DNA of 64,000 bases from Promerops cafer (GCA_013398275.1 VZSE01006140.1:434001-498000); one strand, 5' to 3'; positions 37,201 to 48,772 are shown, counted from the first letter of the stretch. The notes: generated by a model not told the origin, from the sequence alone. A program made the numbers and translations.

Positions 37201-40200
37201 AGTGACTTGGGTTCTGCAGGGAGATGAGGGATTTGGGGTGTGTGAGTAGGTGAGAAATGCAGTTACTGGAGAAAAGAGCTTTTTTTCTGATACAAAATGG
37301 GGGTTCTGCTGTGACTGTGCAGTGGTGATGCAGGTATGAAATACTTACTCCTTAATTTCAAAAAGCTAGTTTTCAATAAGTAGGTTTTATTCCTAACCCT
37401 GTACAAGGTGCATTGCTCTGCCTTAAATACAATCCAGTGTATTTCTTTCTAGGTTTCCCTGTTTTAGGAAGCAACCACAAGGGAAGTTGTGGCTTCAGTA
37501 TGGGCCACTTCAGGAAGTTATTTGTGGATAGAGCCTTTACCCAGGCACAGTGATTGGTGTGACACTAATTTGGGCAATATTCTCCCTTTCTGTGATACCT
37601 ATTTTTACTGCAAAGCTCCCACATTCCCTTGGAAAGCAGAGATCTGTTGTTCTTCTGTGGTTTTGCTCAGTGTAGCCAGTGCATGTGTTGCTCAGCTGTG
37701 TCCCAGTTCTGATTTTGTCTGGGCCCACTGTGTTTTCAGGCCCATTGATTAATTACTGCTGCAATAAATATGGATGAGGCTGCTCATCTAAAAGATATTT
37801 GGCTTTTTAACTCAGGTTTGTGCAGCGCACGCACCAGAAATAAATTTATTGCAGGAAAATGACTTTTCATGCTCACTGGGTGACCAGTGCTTTAGAAGAT
37901 TGTGTAATTTCCTGTTCCATTTTAACCTGTAGAGGCAATTTCTGAGAAAACACACCTGTGCTGGCTCTGCCTGAAGTTGAGCCCTTGTGTTGCAGGTGGC
38001 CCCTGAGGAATTCAAGACCAGCATCAGCCGAGTGAACGCCTGCCTGAGGAAGAACCTCCCTGTCAATGTGAAGTGGCTGCTCTGTGGCTGCCTGTGCTGC
38101 TGCTGCACTCTGGGCTGCAGCCTGTGGCCCGTGGTCTGTCTTAACAAAAGAGTGAGTCCATGTTTCATCTTATTCTATGGATTTTTCAGTTATTGGTAGG
38201 ATTAAATAACTTTTCATAATGTCTTCCCCATTTTAAAACCCTGGTTTGGCGTCACATTTGAAAGGTTATTCTGGTTTCCACCTTAGAAAATGGAAAAAAA
38301 TTTGAAATTACACCAAATTACCAGTTGACTCAATAGTTTTAAGAATAGCTGATCTCATCTCAGTTCAAACAGGATGGAATATATGATACTCTAAATTTCC
38401 AGGACTTCTCAAGGTCTAAGAATTGAGTGCAGAACTGAACCTTCATGACCTTCAAAGAGTGGCAGAATTAGACTAAAAAATCACTTTCCCTCTTCACACC
38501 CCCCATCCCCACTCCCTCCACCCCCTGAATAAATATTTCTAAAATTTAAAAATCACTTTTTTGTATGCAATAGACACCATAATATTTCAAAGCTGTGGTT
38601 TATTTGCCATATTTTACTGTGCTGTTTCTGTTAAGAACAAGTACAAATTTATTTTCTAAAGACTTCCCCCCCCAACAGAGAGTTGACCACTCCTGTACTC
38701 AGGTCCAAAGTAATAATTTTGAGAAGCATTTTAGTAATATCAGGTAAACATGATCTCAGTTACCTCTGTGGTTTACATTTAGAATTGATTTATCACAGCA
38801 GTAAATATTGAGGAAGTGCATTAATGTGTTAACTTGTTGAAGTGCTCATCACTGAAGCTGCATCACAAAAAAAGTTACAGGACTTGTTTTAGTTCATTTT
38901 AACTGCCTTTAGAAATGTAATTATTACATAATTAATAGATACAAAAGGAATATTTGCAGTTTTAAAGCCATTTTAAATATCCCAGTACCAGTGAAAATCT
39001 AAATAAATGCCCATGTGGTGATGTAGTATTAATTATATGAAATTCTCAAGGCTACAGAGAATATGCACCGAGTACGGAAAATGATGGCACTTCCATGGGC
39101 TGTGAGGGTGCTAATAATCATGCAGTGATTAAAATTAAATGTATACCATGCAGGATCATCACAGTTGTCTTTTTGTGGCCTTCAAAATCACTGAAACTTG
39201 AGAAATCATCTCCTCTCCCCAGTCATGGAAAGAGCAGGAGATGAAGGACTCATTTGGTAGCCAAGAGTTGAAAATAATTTGCTGTGAACTGGAGTTTGGT
39301 GGTGAGGGGTTTTTTTTTGAGATCCAGATCACAATTCCATTAGCAAAATCTGGAAATTAAATGTATGGAAGTCTGTGTTTTCAGCAGAACACCTGCAGTG
39401 AATGCAGGATTTGGCCAGGAGAATTTGGGACACTGTTTTGTTGGCTGTGGGAGGTAAAAACACCAAATTCAAAAGGATCTCTTACTAACTTAAATGAACT
39501 CTGGAAAAGCCACAGGCCTAAGCTGGACTTGATCTTAAAATTTTTTCCAGTGATTCTAAGTTAACAAAAACCCATGAGTGTTTCCTTTTTTGAAAGAAGA
39601 GGGAGTGGGGGGTTGAAGTGATAAGATTTCCATTTATTTCTTCTTTGGTTCATTCTACTTTTATAAAACTTTACTTACTAGAAATAAACCTTAGCCAGAA
39701 ATGAGACCTTAGCAGTAGTGAGATCCTTCTGGATGAGAACAGCTGCTGAACCATTTCTGATACACTTCTGACTTCCCTTCTAGACTAGAAGATCAATTCA
39801 GAAGTTATTAGAATGGGAAAATAACAGACTATATCATAAGGTAAGAAAAGAGTGCTTATTTTTTTCAGCTTTAAGAATATTGGCAATGAAGGATTTTACA
39901 GTCTTGTCATAATTCCATACTTTATACTGATCCTAAATAATAGATCCTAATAATTCAGTATTGCTAATGCTTGTTGCATTACCCATCCAAACAAGGCTGT
40001 GCTAATCCTTTGTTAATTATTTCCTTAGCTTGGTTTGCACTGGAAGCTGAGTAAAAGGAAATGTGAAACTAGCAATATGATGGAATATGTGAGTATTGCT
40101 TGTTACTTATTGCTATTCAACAGAACTATGATTTCATAGAGAAAATCCTTCACTTGGTGACCCTGTGCAAGAAGATCTCCCAGACAAATGTGCAGTTTGG

Positions 40201-40826
40201 TCTGTAATTTGGAATGAGGGAGACCCACTGGAACCTTCTGCATTGGAGTGATTCTCACACCAGCACTAGTCCATAGTTCCTGAACACTTACTCACCTTTT
40301 CCAGTGGTATTCATAACTCCTCTGATTCAAATAATTTTGCAGAAATACTGCATCTTTATAGTAATGTGGCTTTTTGGTTGGACCTTTTCTTTTGTGTTTT
40401 TGGTTTTGGCTTGTTTTGGTGGCGGTTTTTGCCAGCTCTAAATTTCACTTGTAAACAAGACAGACTTTGTAGGAAAGCAGAATTTAAAATACTTCTGTAG
40501 TTCTACCACTCCCCTATCCACTTTAACATGTAGCTGTGAAGATTGTCTAGGCTTTGGGGAAAGAGATCCACCCCAAAAAAAGCCAAGCACCCAGAATCCC
40601 TCTATTTCAGAATGACTGAATCTCTGCTTTGTTACCCTGGGGAACATTCCCTCCTCACAGACTATCTCAGATATAGTTAGTCTTATGAATTAGCTAATGT
40701 TCATGGAAATTGTGCTGAAGCTTTGAACTTTTTGGTTACTGTCTTCTGTTCTTGTCTTTTTCCCTTCTTCAACAGGTAATATTAATAGAGTTCTTACCAA
40801 AATACCCCATATTTCGACCTGACTGA
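25046..40826 (+). CDS. CHIC1: CHIC1, cysteine-rich hydrophobic domain protein (whole gene, six coding exons)
   Basis: Exons 25046-25215, 31576-31630, 37996-38151, 39784-39840, 40029-40088 and 40776-40826 join in phase to 182 residues ending FRPD. CHIC proteins are palmitoylated, associated with plasma membrane and vesicles, and poorly understood functionally. An acidic stretch is at 17-30, the conserved GHITVFGLSNKFDTEFP at 59-75 region, and the cysteine-rich hydrophobic segment CGCLCCCCTLGC at 105-116 with further C123. A basic helix TRRSIQKLLEWENN follows from 128, and the C-terminus ends VILIEFLPKYPIFRPD. MSVLLPNM at the start, KFDTEF and KYPIFRPD separate CHIC1 from CHIC2. Introns are 6.4, 6.4, 1.6, 0.19 and 0.7 kb. 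Its acidic N-terminus is short compared with the longer acidic, serine-rich one I recall in mammalian CHIC1. Confidence 0.95.
25216..31575 (+). other. CHIC1: CHIC1 intron 1
   Basis: This 6.4-kb intron begins in the CpG island and becomes AT-rich from about 25.4 kb. It contains one short CR1 3' end near 30.55 kb. No further exon or RNA gene is recognised. Confidence 0.85.
30535..30610 (+). mobile_element. Short CR1 LINE 3' tail
   Basis: The string TTTAAGGTCCCTTCCAACCC, followed by AAATCATTCCACAATTCTGT, is the terminal part of an avian CR1 element in sense orientation. Only about 60-75 bp are recognisable, inside CHIC1 intron 1. Confidence 0.75.
31576..31630 (+). CDS. CHIC1: CHIC1 coding exon 2
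   Basis: This 55-bp exon completes Val57 and encodes FGLSNKFDTEFPSVLTGK up to residue 75. The acceptor is TTTTCAAG and the donor GTAAGT. KFDTEFPSVL matches CHIC1; CHIC2 has KFESEFPSSL. Confidence 0.93.
31631..37995 (+). other. CHIC1: CHIC1 intron 2
   Basis: This 6.4-kb AT-rich intron has no recognisable mobile element or gene. Open frames such as 32296-32661 (121 codons) show no protein-family similarity. Short T runs occur near 34.94 kb. Confidence 0.8.
37996..38151 (+). CDS. CHIC1: CHIC1 coding exon 3 (cysteine-rich hydrophobic domain)
   Basis: This exon encodes residues 76-127 and opens VAPEEFKTSISRVNACLRK. It includes the diagnostic CGCLCCCCTLGCSLWPVVC with a run of four cysteines, the likely palmitoylation and membrane-attachment segment. 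The acceptor is GTTGCAG and the donor GTGAGT. Confidence 0.96.
38152..39783 (+). other. CHIC1: CHIC1 intron 3
   Basis: This 1.6-kb AT-rich intron between donor GTGAGT and acceptor CCTTCTAG contains no recognised element. Confidence 0.8.
39784..39840 (+). CDS. CHIC1: CHIC1 coding exon 4
   Basis: This 57-bp exon encodes residues 128-146, starting TRRSIQKLLEWENNRLYHK, a conserved basic, amphipathic stretch after the cysteine cluster. It is followed by a very short 188-bp intron. Confidence 0.95.
40029..40088 (+). CDS. CHIC1: CHIC1 coding exon 5
   Basis: This 60-bp exon encodes residues 147-166, LGLHWKLSKRKCETSNMMEY, in phase 0 at both ends. The acceptor is TTCCTTAG and the donor GTGAGT. Confidence 0.95.
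40776..40826 (+). CDS. CHIC1: CHIC1 coding exon 6 (C-terminus)
   Basis: This 51-bp exon encodes VILIEFLPKYPIFRPD and a TGA stop. The KYPIFRPD ending is that of CHIC1; CHIC2 ends KTPIFRPD. The acceptor is CTTCTTCAACAG. Confidence 0.95.
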   Translation, partial: VILIEFLPKYPIFRPD

Positions 40827-42660
40827 GGAACAACATTGGTCTTTCATGTTACCTGTCATTTTCTACCCTTAGTGCCTTGTAGATGATTTTGGAAAGAAGA
40901 TGGTCTACTTTGCTGTGACTTAAAAATGTTCTTCAGTAGAAATCTTCCTTGCTGTTATTTCTTTTGTTAAGAAGAGAACAATTTGCACATTTTTTTTATG
41001 TTAAACGAGGCTTCTATGTTGCACTCTGAATTTTTAACATTACCAATAACTGATAGAGTTGCCACTAGGGATCTTAACATCAGTGCTGCTTAAACTTGTT
41101 CTGAGCATGCTGCCTTATTAATTTCTCTCTTTGCTGTCCTCCAACATGCATCCTAAAGCTGTGCCATCCTATATTTCATCCTAAGTGTTGCAATCCTAGA
41201 AACCCTCAGTAGGAATGTCCAGGTAAACTTCAGTAGTAATGATTTTAGTAGAACCTGCTTGCATAGGACTTGCAATCAACAGCACTGGTTTTGTCCTGCA
41301 CTTTGCAAAATCATCATTTACATTTAGGGGGGTTCATTAGTTTACCCACTATGGATTTGTAAATATTGACTCTTTGCATAATGTAAAGTGTGGTATGCCA
41401 AGGTTTACAGAATGTATTATAGCTCTTATTCTATTGCCAACAGTCCCCCAGCATCTGTTCCATGTGCTCGTTCCCCTGGGATTGTACAGCCCCACCCACA
41501 CTGGTTTGTTGGGAAAGCCATAGAGTTTGTACATATGTCAGATGTGTAGGGCTCAGTTGCACTTTGTTTAGTAAATGGATGAAAAATGCATAGCACTTCT
41601 GTCTTTATTCTGAGAAGTATTTCAGGTGGTGTTTGCAGCACCTGAAATACAAAGCTGAAATCTTCACCTCTGCAAAAGCTGTGTTTGTGGGGTAGATGGC
41701 AGCTGCTATTAACAAAATACCCTGAAGTCTCTTTTGAAGTGAGGAATATATGGATGTTAAGTTCTATTTTGTTTTGAAGTCAGGAAAAATTAACCTTGAA
41801 TCAGACATCTTTGTTATAAAGGAGAAAAATTATAAACAGCCAAATCCAAGCTGAAGTAGCACCTTTGTTATTGTTGTGCTGTGGTTGTACTTCAGCATTT
41901 TCACAGTTAAGTGACATGAAGTCCCTTCCAGTGGAAATAGGTTTTATCTCAGTCAAAGTGGAGTTTCAAAACATGCTGAGGGGAGGAAGTGCAGCAGTTG
42001 AAAGGGCTCCTGAATATGTTTGGCAGTCAGGTGCTGTCTGGAGAGCCAGGGAAGCCTTGTGGAATTCAGTAGTATTGTGGATTCTTCCCTGTTTGCCTGA
42101 TCTCAGGAAGGGAAGTCATTGTAGAAGAACTTCCTCTAATGGCTGATCTGAGCAAGAGCACTTGATAAAAGAAAGCAAATGGAAATAGTTGCAAGTTCCC
42201 TGCCTTTCCTAACTAGAAATTACAAAGCCCAGCAGATAACTGAGCATCTGCAAGTTGTGGTGGATTTTCATTATCAGTGTCCAGGCATTTCTTTGCAGCA
42301 TCTTGACTCCCTGCAACATCATCCCAAGTTGCTTTTTAGTTTCAGGGTGACTTGGGGTTTCCTCTGAATGTATTTGCATCTCTCCAGTTTGCAATATGCT
42401 ATTAAAATACAGTATTTGTAAGACCATTGCATCCTAATACCTGTAGTAGGTCAGATTCCTTGTACACAGTGTTTACAGAAGGCCAGTTTTATGCAAGTTG
42501 TTACTCAAAGGGAAGTTTGTGCTGTTTCCAGTCCCAGACTGATGTTTCAGTCTGAAATCTGAACATTTCATGCAGAAACTTTGTTTGACTGGTAGATTGG
42601 TGACAACTAAATGTGTAATTGCATTTGTAACATGAATAAAAACCTCCTGTGTTGTTTGAA
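40827..42660 (+). other. CHIC1: Probable CHIC1 3' UTR
   Basis: This non-coding stretch follows the stop and runs to the first canonical AATAAA. It is AT-rich with no recognised repeat. Use of a further-downstream signal (AATAAA at 44470) would make a longer UTR that includes a CR1 fragment. Confidence 0.5.
42635..42640 (+). terminator. CHIC1: CHIC1 polyadenylation signal (AATAAA)
   Basis: This is the first canonical AATAAA after the CHIC1 stop. It is followed 10-25 bp later by a GT-rich string (TCCTGTGTTGTTTG), the expected downstream element for cleavage. Another AATAAA is at 44470-44475. Confidence 0.55.
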
Positions 42661-43011
42661 ATTATCATTAACTACACCTTGCAACTCAGATTTCCGTTGC
42701 AGAACCAAGCAAAGTGTTGTCTCCAATTTATTTCTTTTTTTTGGGGATGAGTGTTAACTGGAAGCAGAGAAAATAATGGCAGAAAAAGGCAGAGTAAACC
42801 AAAACTGAAATGGCACACCCGCTTCTTTCTTTGGGTTTCCCTGACAGATGAGTTTCTGGAGTAATTAACAGAAAAATGGAAGTTTCTTACTGTTGTGCCA
42901 GAATTTTGTTGAGCAAAAAACTCTAAAAATCTCAGCAGGTGCTGATTTTTTTCTTCACGTGACTCTGTGTTCTCCCTGGACTTTTCCAAGTGGGAGAGCA
43001 GGCACTTCCCA

Positions 43012-43124
43012 TGGAACCACAGAATGGGTTGGGTGGAAGGGACCCCAAAGCTCCTGTCATTCCACCCCCTCCTTCCACTAGCCCAGGTTGCTCAGAGCTC
43101 CATCCAAACTGGCCTTGAACACTT
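43012..43124 (-). mobile_element. CR1 LINE 3'-end fragment (antisense)
   Basis: Read in reverse complement this is the CR1 3' end. The + strand shows GGTTGGGTGGAAGGGACC, then TCCACTAGCCCAGGTTGCTC and CATCCAAACTGGCCTTGAAC, the mirror of the consensus. It is 5'-truncated. Confidence 0.85.
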
Positions 43125-44849
43125 AAGCACATCATACTAATTTGTAAAGTTTACATTTTAAATACATAAATCCTATACATTTTAATTTGTCCTTAATTAA
43201 TTGTGCAGTCTTCAAACCATGAATGGGTCTTGTCTGTGTGTTTTAATTGACATTTAATTATGTGGCTATAAAGTAACTGGTAAAGAACCAGAGCCAAACC
43301 TGTCATTTACAGTAAGCTCCATGTTTTAATAAGTAGATAAATTTGCATTAAAATGCAAAACCAGCAGCAGTATTATATTTGCATGTGAAAGACACAGGAT
43401 TCATAGCTCACTGAAAGGTGAAGGCAGCTGGCAGTACTGCTGTGAACTCTGCACACAGGTTCTTTTTGCTTGGGCTGTCCTTTAATACAAAAACATCACA
43501 GGTAATTCTGTCTCCCGAGACTGGCAATCTCATTTTTGACAGTCAATGATCACCATGAGTTGGTGAAGTGTTCATGGAGGATATCTGTCAGGATTTGTAG
43601 CAGTGTAACAGATTAAAGTCAGCAGAGTGAGTGGAAGTGGTAAAGAAAGTGCCTTGGCTGGTTCCAACACCATGGTGCAGAGGAGGAGAAAAGGAAACTG
43701 GTCCCTCTCAGGAGTGGGAGTTTGCAGCAGATTTTTAAAAGCAGCTACTGTCTACCAAATCAGTGTTTATTTCTTCTCATCAACATGTTGACACTAATTT
43801 TGTTTCTAGATTTTATCCAGGAAAGCTCTGGGTTTGTATCTAGAAAGTTTTGTATATGGAGAGTAGTGAAGGAGTGCAGAACTCTGGCAGAGCATCAAAG
43901 CTCTTCCTTAGTGACTCCCCACCTGCTCCTGCAAAGGTGTTTTCCCAGAGGAGGAACACAAAAGTGTTCAAACATGCACACCCAAGTCTAGGGAGTGTGT
44001 GTTCAGTTGTAAATGAGTGACTTTAAAACAGGAAAAAAAATATTTATTAGATCTGGTGAGGTTTTGATAAATACAAAAAAAAAAGTTCCTATGCTCTTCT
44101 TGATAGGTACAAAACTCCATATAGAAAATCATAAATTGATGTTTATTATTGTCCCACTGACAGTTTACTACATTTTCTTGTCAACACACTACCATTGGAG
44201 CAATAAAAATGTCAAGCTATTAACATTCACCACCAATTTTTTATCACGAGTAAGCAATGTTATGTGATTCTTCTGCCATTCTTTTGTTTTCTGCTTTTGG
44301 TGTTCTTACAGTGTTGTAACATACTTGTATTGCTTCTGAAAAGTGGTTTTGTTTAAGCTGTATGAAACTGTGTTCTTAACACTTTTATTCTGTTTACAAG
44401 TGAACAGCCACTTTTTTAACAGGACCTCACATCTGGAGAGTTTTCTCTCTATTTTTTATTTTAAATGAAAATAAACTTTAACTAAGCTTGCTTTCTAAAA
44501 TTTACTGCATTGGCTTGTGCCATTGAAAGAAGCTGGAAGTCAGACATGCTTCATCACTTTGAGACATTTTTCTTTAATTAAATTCAAAGATGAAAACCTT
44601 GAATAGTGCAATGTGTTTATGGGGGAAAAAAAGGGAAATTTTCTGTGTCTTTCCCTGTAGAGGTGTTTTAGTGGGATGGCAGCAGTGGTGGGTTGTGTCT
44701 AAATGAGACACACCTGATGCAGCCAGGCCAGGACCTTGGCTGGTTCAAAGAACAAGGCTTGGAAAGCTTAGGAAGGATTTCCAAAGATGAAAACTGCAGA
44801 ATGATCATGGTATCTGCTTTTCCTGGTGACCCACCTTCCTGCCAGGACA

Positions 44850-44997
44850 GTGGTGGAGTCCCCACCCCTGGAAGTGTTGAAAACAGTGTGGATGTGGCCC
44901 TGGAGGACACGGTTTAGTGGTGACCACGGCGGTGCTGTGGGTTGATGGTTGCACTTTGTGATCTCCGAAGTCTTTGCCAGCCTTAACGATTCCATGG
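44850..44997 (+). mobile_element. CR1 LINE 3'-end fragment
   Basis: The stretch beginning GTGGTGGAGTCCCCACCCCTGG and containing GGTTTAGTGGTGACCACGGC and CCAGCCTTAACGATTCCATGG is the classic avian CR1 3' region with its ATTC(C/T)ATG tail, in sense orientation. Confidence 0.85.
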
Positions 44998-47700
44998 TTT
45001 GCTTGGTGGGCTCACAGACCCTCCCTTGTGAGGACCTCCTGAAGGAGTCTCTCCCTGCAGCACTCCCCTCCAAGAGCAGAGGTTTTCTCTCACCTCACAG
45101 GGTGCCAGCAGGGACAGTGTGAGGGTGAACAAAGCCCTGGCTTCCAGAGGCGTTTGTGCCCAGCACAGGGCAGCCCTTTGTGTGTGTGACCAGCCGGGCT
45201 TTGGAGCTGTGAAAGCAGGACTTAGAACTAAAGCCTTTGGCTCATCCCTGAGGGAAAAGCACGCATTCCTGAGAGGGGCACGTGCAGTGTTTTTGTTGGA
45301 AGTTGTTTTGGGCAAACCCAGGAGCGGCGGGGCTGAAGGGCTGCTGGAGCACGGAGCTGCAGCTGGATGCTGGCTGAGAAACACGGGGAATGTTGCTGGG
45401 GTGTTCAGCCAAAACGGGCATGAGGGGCTGAGTCAGGAGTTAATCCCCCCGGGGCTTTAGGAGATGTAATTGCCCAGACTTAGCAGCAAAGGCCTGTGTT
45501 AAGGATATTTGGGATTTGGCCCTGTCTCTGTTGGAAGGCAGTCTCAGACCCGTTGGTAGAGCAGCTTTGCTGTGGTGTCTGTGCCAGTGTATTTATAATG
45601 CTGTGTCTGTCATCACTTGAACTGTTCTAGCTGAGTTTATTTTTTCTAGTGAAGCTTGGAGAGACTTAAACCCTTCATTTCTTAGACCAAATTAAATGTT
45701 AGCCTCCTCTCAAAAGCAAAGTTCTGTTTCTATTCATCCTGCTTGCATTTATTTGAATTAATTTTCGTTGAATAGGAGTGACCAGGAACAATATTCCAGT
45801 TAGTGGCTTATGGCCTAGGCACCAGGTATTTATTTCAGTGTTGATAATTCCCTCCCTTGTGTGAAAATAATGTGATCCATTACATTTAAAGGGTCACATT
45901 TGTCTCCTTAGTGGGTGTATTGTATTTCTGATCCATAGCTGTTCTGTGATAAATCTGGGGCTATTTCTCTTCAGCCACTTGTTTATACAAGTTCCCTGCA
46001 GACACTCATTATCAGTCCAGACTCAGCATCTGACACTTTGTACTGGTGAATCTCTCAATATTTCCATTACTGTGTCCTCCCAGTCCTCCAGTTCTCCTTG
46101 AGTTTGTGTTCCCAGTCTTTCTGTAAAAAGTGTATGTCACAGGCTGATTCAATCTGCAAAATTAACACAAATGAGTTTACTGAAAAGATTAGTTCCCAGA
46201 TTGATGCCTGAATTTTACTTATGATTTTCTAAATGCCCTTTTACTTACTTAGTCCCTGACCTGCTTTAAATATTTCTATTATTTCTACATCTGACTGAAT
46301 CAGTAATTTCCTTGTTTCGGTTTATCTGGGAGATAGAATCTACCTGGACTTGGTTGATTTACATCTGGTTATTTTATAAACATGCAAACAGCAGATTTAG
46401 GTCTGGGCTAAACTGCTGAATTCTACATGTTTTCTAATCACTGAATGTGTTTAGGTAATGATCCTTTCAATATATTCACATTTTATTTCACATTCTTTAT
46501 GTACACTTTATGATCTATCATAGCTTTTCTTGAGCAGTAAATGAAAATTTCTGCAGGAAATAGATTTGTATACAACAAATATAACCTGTGATTTTGGCTA
46601 GAAAAGAAACTTCTTAACAAAAGTGCTGGTCCCATGGGATAGGTAATAAAACTGGAAAGAGGAATTACAGTAGCTCTCAGACTAACAAGAATTTAAAATT
46701 AAAAGGCAAATATTAATCAAAAGGTGATGACTGATCTGTATTTACTGTAAATTATACAGTGTGCAAGCCTGAAGGAGTAATTGAAAACTACTGGTTCTCC
46801 AGACAGTTTATACAACAATCTCCTTGGACATTTTTGACACTGAAGTGTCTGAACAGAGCAGCAAAAACCAAAAAGAATTCTGTGTTTTGTTGTACGTGGA
46901 AAACAGTGGGAAATGGAAAGCCCCTGCTGAGGCCTCCCATTGGTGAGCAGCACTTTCCCACCTGGGCAGAGTTAACCTGGAGCCATGGGTATAACCAGGG
47001 ATCTCATCAACTCCCGGTGACTTCTGGATGTCCAATTCCTGTTCCAGTTCCTGTGGTGAGTACTCATTCAGCATTCCCAATGTAGGATCCAGCCGGGGAC
47101 AGGGAGCAGGAATGGACCACAGCCCCACCGGAACCACAGGGCAGAGAGGGGGAGCATTTTAATCCGGGATTTTTCTGGCACTGTTTAGTGCGTGGAAAAG
47201 GTAACTTGATTCAGGATCCTCTATAATTTTTGTGAGCATTAGTGCTGAAAATCAGCTTGCTCTAAGTTTCCCTGTGATACTGGTGGAGTTAAAGGCTCTG
47301 GAAGAGGAGAGGGTGATGCTCCAAGCAGGAGCTCCCAGATGGAGCTGCAGAAGGAGCCTCAGGCGCTGCATCTCCAGGCCGTGAAGTCCAACATTCACCG
47401 AGGAGCTGCACAGCCGGACCTGGGAGGTGCAAACCCCACGCAGACATCCCAAACGTGTCCCCAGCTGCTCGGGAGCACCGCTGCGCAGACAGCAGTGACA
47501 CGGAGCGGCGTTCTGTGCTCCCGGCCCTTCCCAGCGCCTCCTCGGGAACCCTGCGGGACTCCTCCGCCCTTCCCGGGGAGCTGCGAGCGGGAGGCGGCCC
47601 AGCGGCCGTTCGGGGACTGCGGCGGGGGCCGAGAGGTCAGAGCCGCGCTTCAGCGGAGAGCTCCGCGCCGCGCTGCGCGGGCAGGGCCGCGCTCCCCTGA

Positions 47701-47714
47701 GCGCGCATGCGCGC
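47701..47714. promoter_or_regulatory. Palindromic NRF-1-type site (GCGCGCATGCGCGC)
   Basis: This 14-bp perfect palindrome contains GCGCATGCGC, the core of the NRF-1 consensus, 31 bp before the N gap in the CpG island. NRF-1 sites are common in CpG-island promoters of housekeeping genes. Function is inferred. Confidence 0.5.
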
Positions 47715-47745
47715 GGGCTTGGCGGGGCGGGCTTGGCGGGCGAGC

Positions 47746-48007
47746 NNNNNNNNNNNNNNNNNNNNNNNNNNNNNNNNNNNNNNNNNNNNNNNNNNNNNNN
47801 NNNNNNNNNNNNNNNNNNNNNNNNNNNNNNNNNNNNNNNNNNNNNNNNNNNNNNNNNNNNNNNNNNNNNNNNNNNNNNNNNNNNNNNNNNNNNNNNNNNN
47901 NNNNNNNNNNNNNNNNNNNNNNNNNNNNNNNNNNNNNNNNNNNNNNNNNNNNNNNNNNNNNNNNNNNNNNNNNNNNNNNNNNNNNNNNNNNNNNNNNNNN
48001 NNNNNNN
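47746..48007. other. Assembly gap (262 N)
   Basis: An unbroken run of N lies inside a GC-rich island, where sequencing commonly fails. The first visible FIP1L2 exon needs an upstream exon supplying the first base of an Asp-type codon, and none is evident in the flanking sequence. The missing first coding exon therefore probably lies here. Confidence 0.95.
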
Positions 48008-48084
48008 GGCAGCGGGCCCGGCCCCGCCTCAGGGCCGCCCCCGGCTGCGGGGCCGTGCGGGACCGGGGGCGGCCCCGCGGGAGG

Positions 48085-48180
48085 GAGGGACCGGCATCTC
48101 TCCCTGGGCCCCCTGAGAGGGACCGGCCTCTGCCCCCGGGCCCCAGAGAGGGACCGGCGTCCGCCCCCGGCCTCCCCTCA
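48085..48180 (+). repeat. GC-rich minisatellite, three copies of 31-32 bp
   Basis: GAGGGACCGGC recurs at 48085, 48117 and 48148, each followed by a related TCT/C-CCCCC-GG-CC stretch, giving periods of 32 and 31 bp. It adjoins the N gap, and a longer array may have caused the assembly break. Confidence 0.75.
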
Positions 48181-48215
48181 GGAGCGCTTGAGCGCGCTTC
48201 TGGGCGGGTGGCGGT

Positions 48216-48242
48216 GTGTTATTGTCCTTTTATCAATAACAC
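48216..48242. repeat. 9-bp perfect inverted repeat with 9-bp loop
   Basis: GTGTTATTG (48216-48224) is mirrored exactly by CAATAACAC (48234-48242). It stands at the abrupt edge where the FIP1L2 CpG island returns to AT-rich sequence. It could form a hairpin or be a dyad for a dimeric factor. Confidence 0.55.
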
Positions 48243-48732
48243 TGCTGCAGGGAGCTTAACGCGGTGCTTTCTTAAGAGTTTCAGTTCGCTAGTCACCCAA
48301 ACCTTGTGAACCCCTGGGCTAACGGGGCTGGGATGTGGCCAGCATAAACCACAGGACTTTAACGTCTTTGTCCTCCCCATAGGCTTTATGTTTATGTTTC
48401 TTCTTTCCTGGCACGTTAAAATTCTATATAAAGACGTTCATAGGTGACTTCGGTTTCTATCTGATAGTTGTCTCTGTTCTCTAAGACTTAGGATATATAT
48501 TTTGAATTTGGTTTGGTGCAGGACATCACCTCTGCAGATGGATGGTGTTTGTTGGGTTGGGTTTATTTTTAGTTGTTCCATTTCTAGTTGAACTTTGTTG
48601 AAAAGAGAGCATTGGGGTTATAGTGCCTTGGCACCGCTGGGTATTTCTGTACCTGTGATGCCGTTTGTGCTCAAATTTAGCTTTTTTCCTTTCACTTGAA
48701 TAATTCCTTTGTTCTTACTGTTGTTTTTGCAG

Positions 48733-48772
48733 ATGACACCACTGGTAAGCAAGAAGATGGACCAATTTCTGG
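48733..48772 (+). CDS. FIP1L2: FIP1L2 first visible coding exon
   Basis: This 40-bp exon is read in phase 2 (AT completing a split codon), giving DTTGKQEDGPIS plus two bases of Gly. The acceptor is TTTTTGCAG and the donor GTGAGT. The apparent ATG at its first base is out of frame with all later exons, so it is not the start. It corresponds to the variable second exon of FIP1L1. Confidence 0.75.

Larger units (their letters stand above)
42661..47330. other. Intergenic DNA between CHIC1 and FIP1L2
   Basis: No gene is recognised. Two CR1 fragments in opposite orientations are annotated separately. A moderately GC-rich patch at about 45.1-45.5 kb has open frames on both strands but no known domain or convincing splice structure. 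Confidence 0.65.
47480..48215. promoter_or_regulatory. FIP1L2: CpG island at the 5' end of FIP1L2 (interrupted by N)
   Basis: CpG-dense sequence begins at about 47.5 kb and resumes after the N run, ending near 48.2 kb. It lies 0.5-1.2 kb upstream of the first visible FIP1L2 exon and includes a palindromic NRF-1-type site. No TATA box is seen. It most likely holds the promoter and first exon. Confidence 0.75.

Noticed and set aside
25046..40826. Alternative assignment of the second gene as CHIC2
   Set aside because: The MSVLLPNM start, KFDTEFPSVL, SIQKLLEWENN and KYPIFRPD ending agree with CHIC1, and CDX4 is the CHIC1 neighbour.
47339..48259. 306-codon open frame across the N gap
   Set aside because: Its length comes from undetermined bases translated as unknown residues; the flanking parts have no domain and are CpG-island sequence.
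48733..48772. ATG at the first base of the first visible FIP1L2 exon as translation start
   Set aside because: That frame does not lead into the EDDEDDSDSD and Fip1-motif exons; only phase 2 does.
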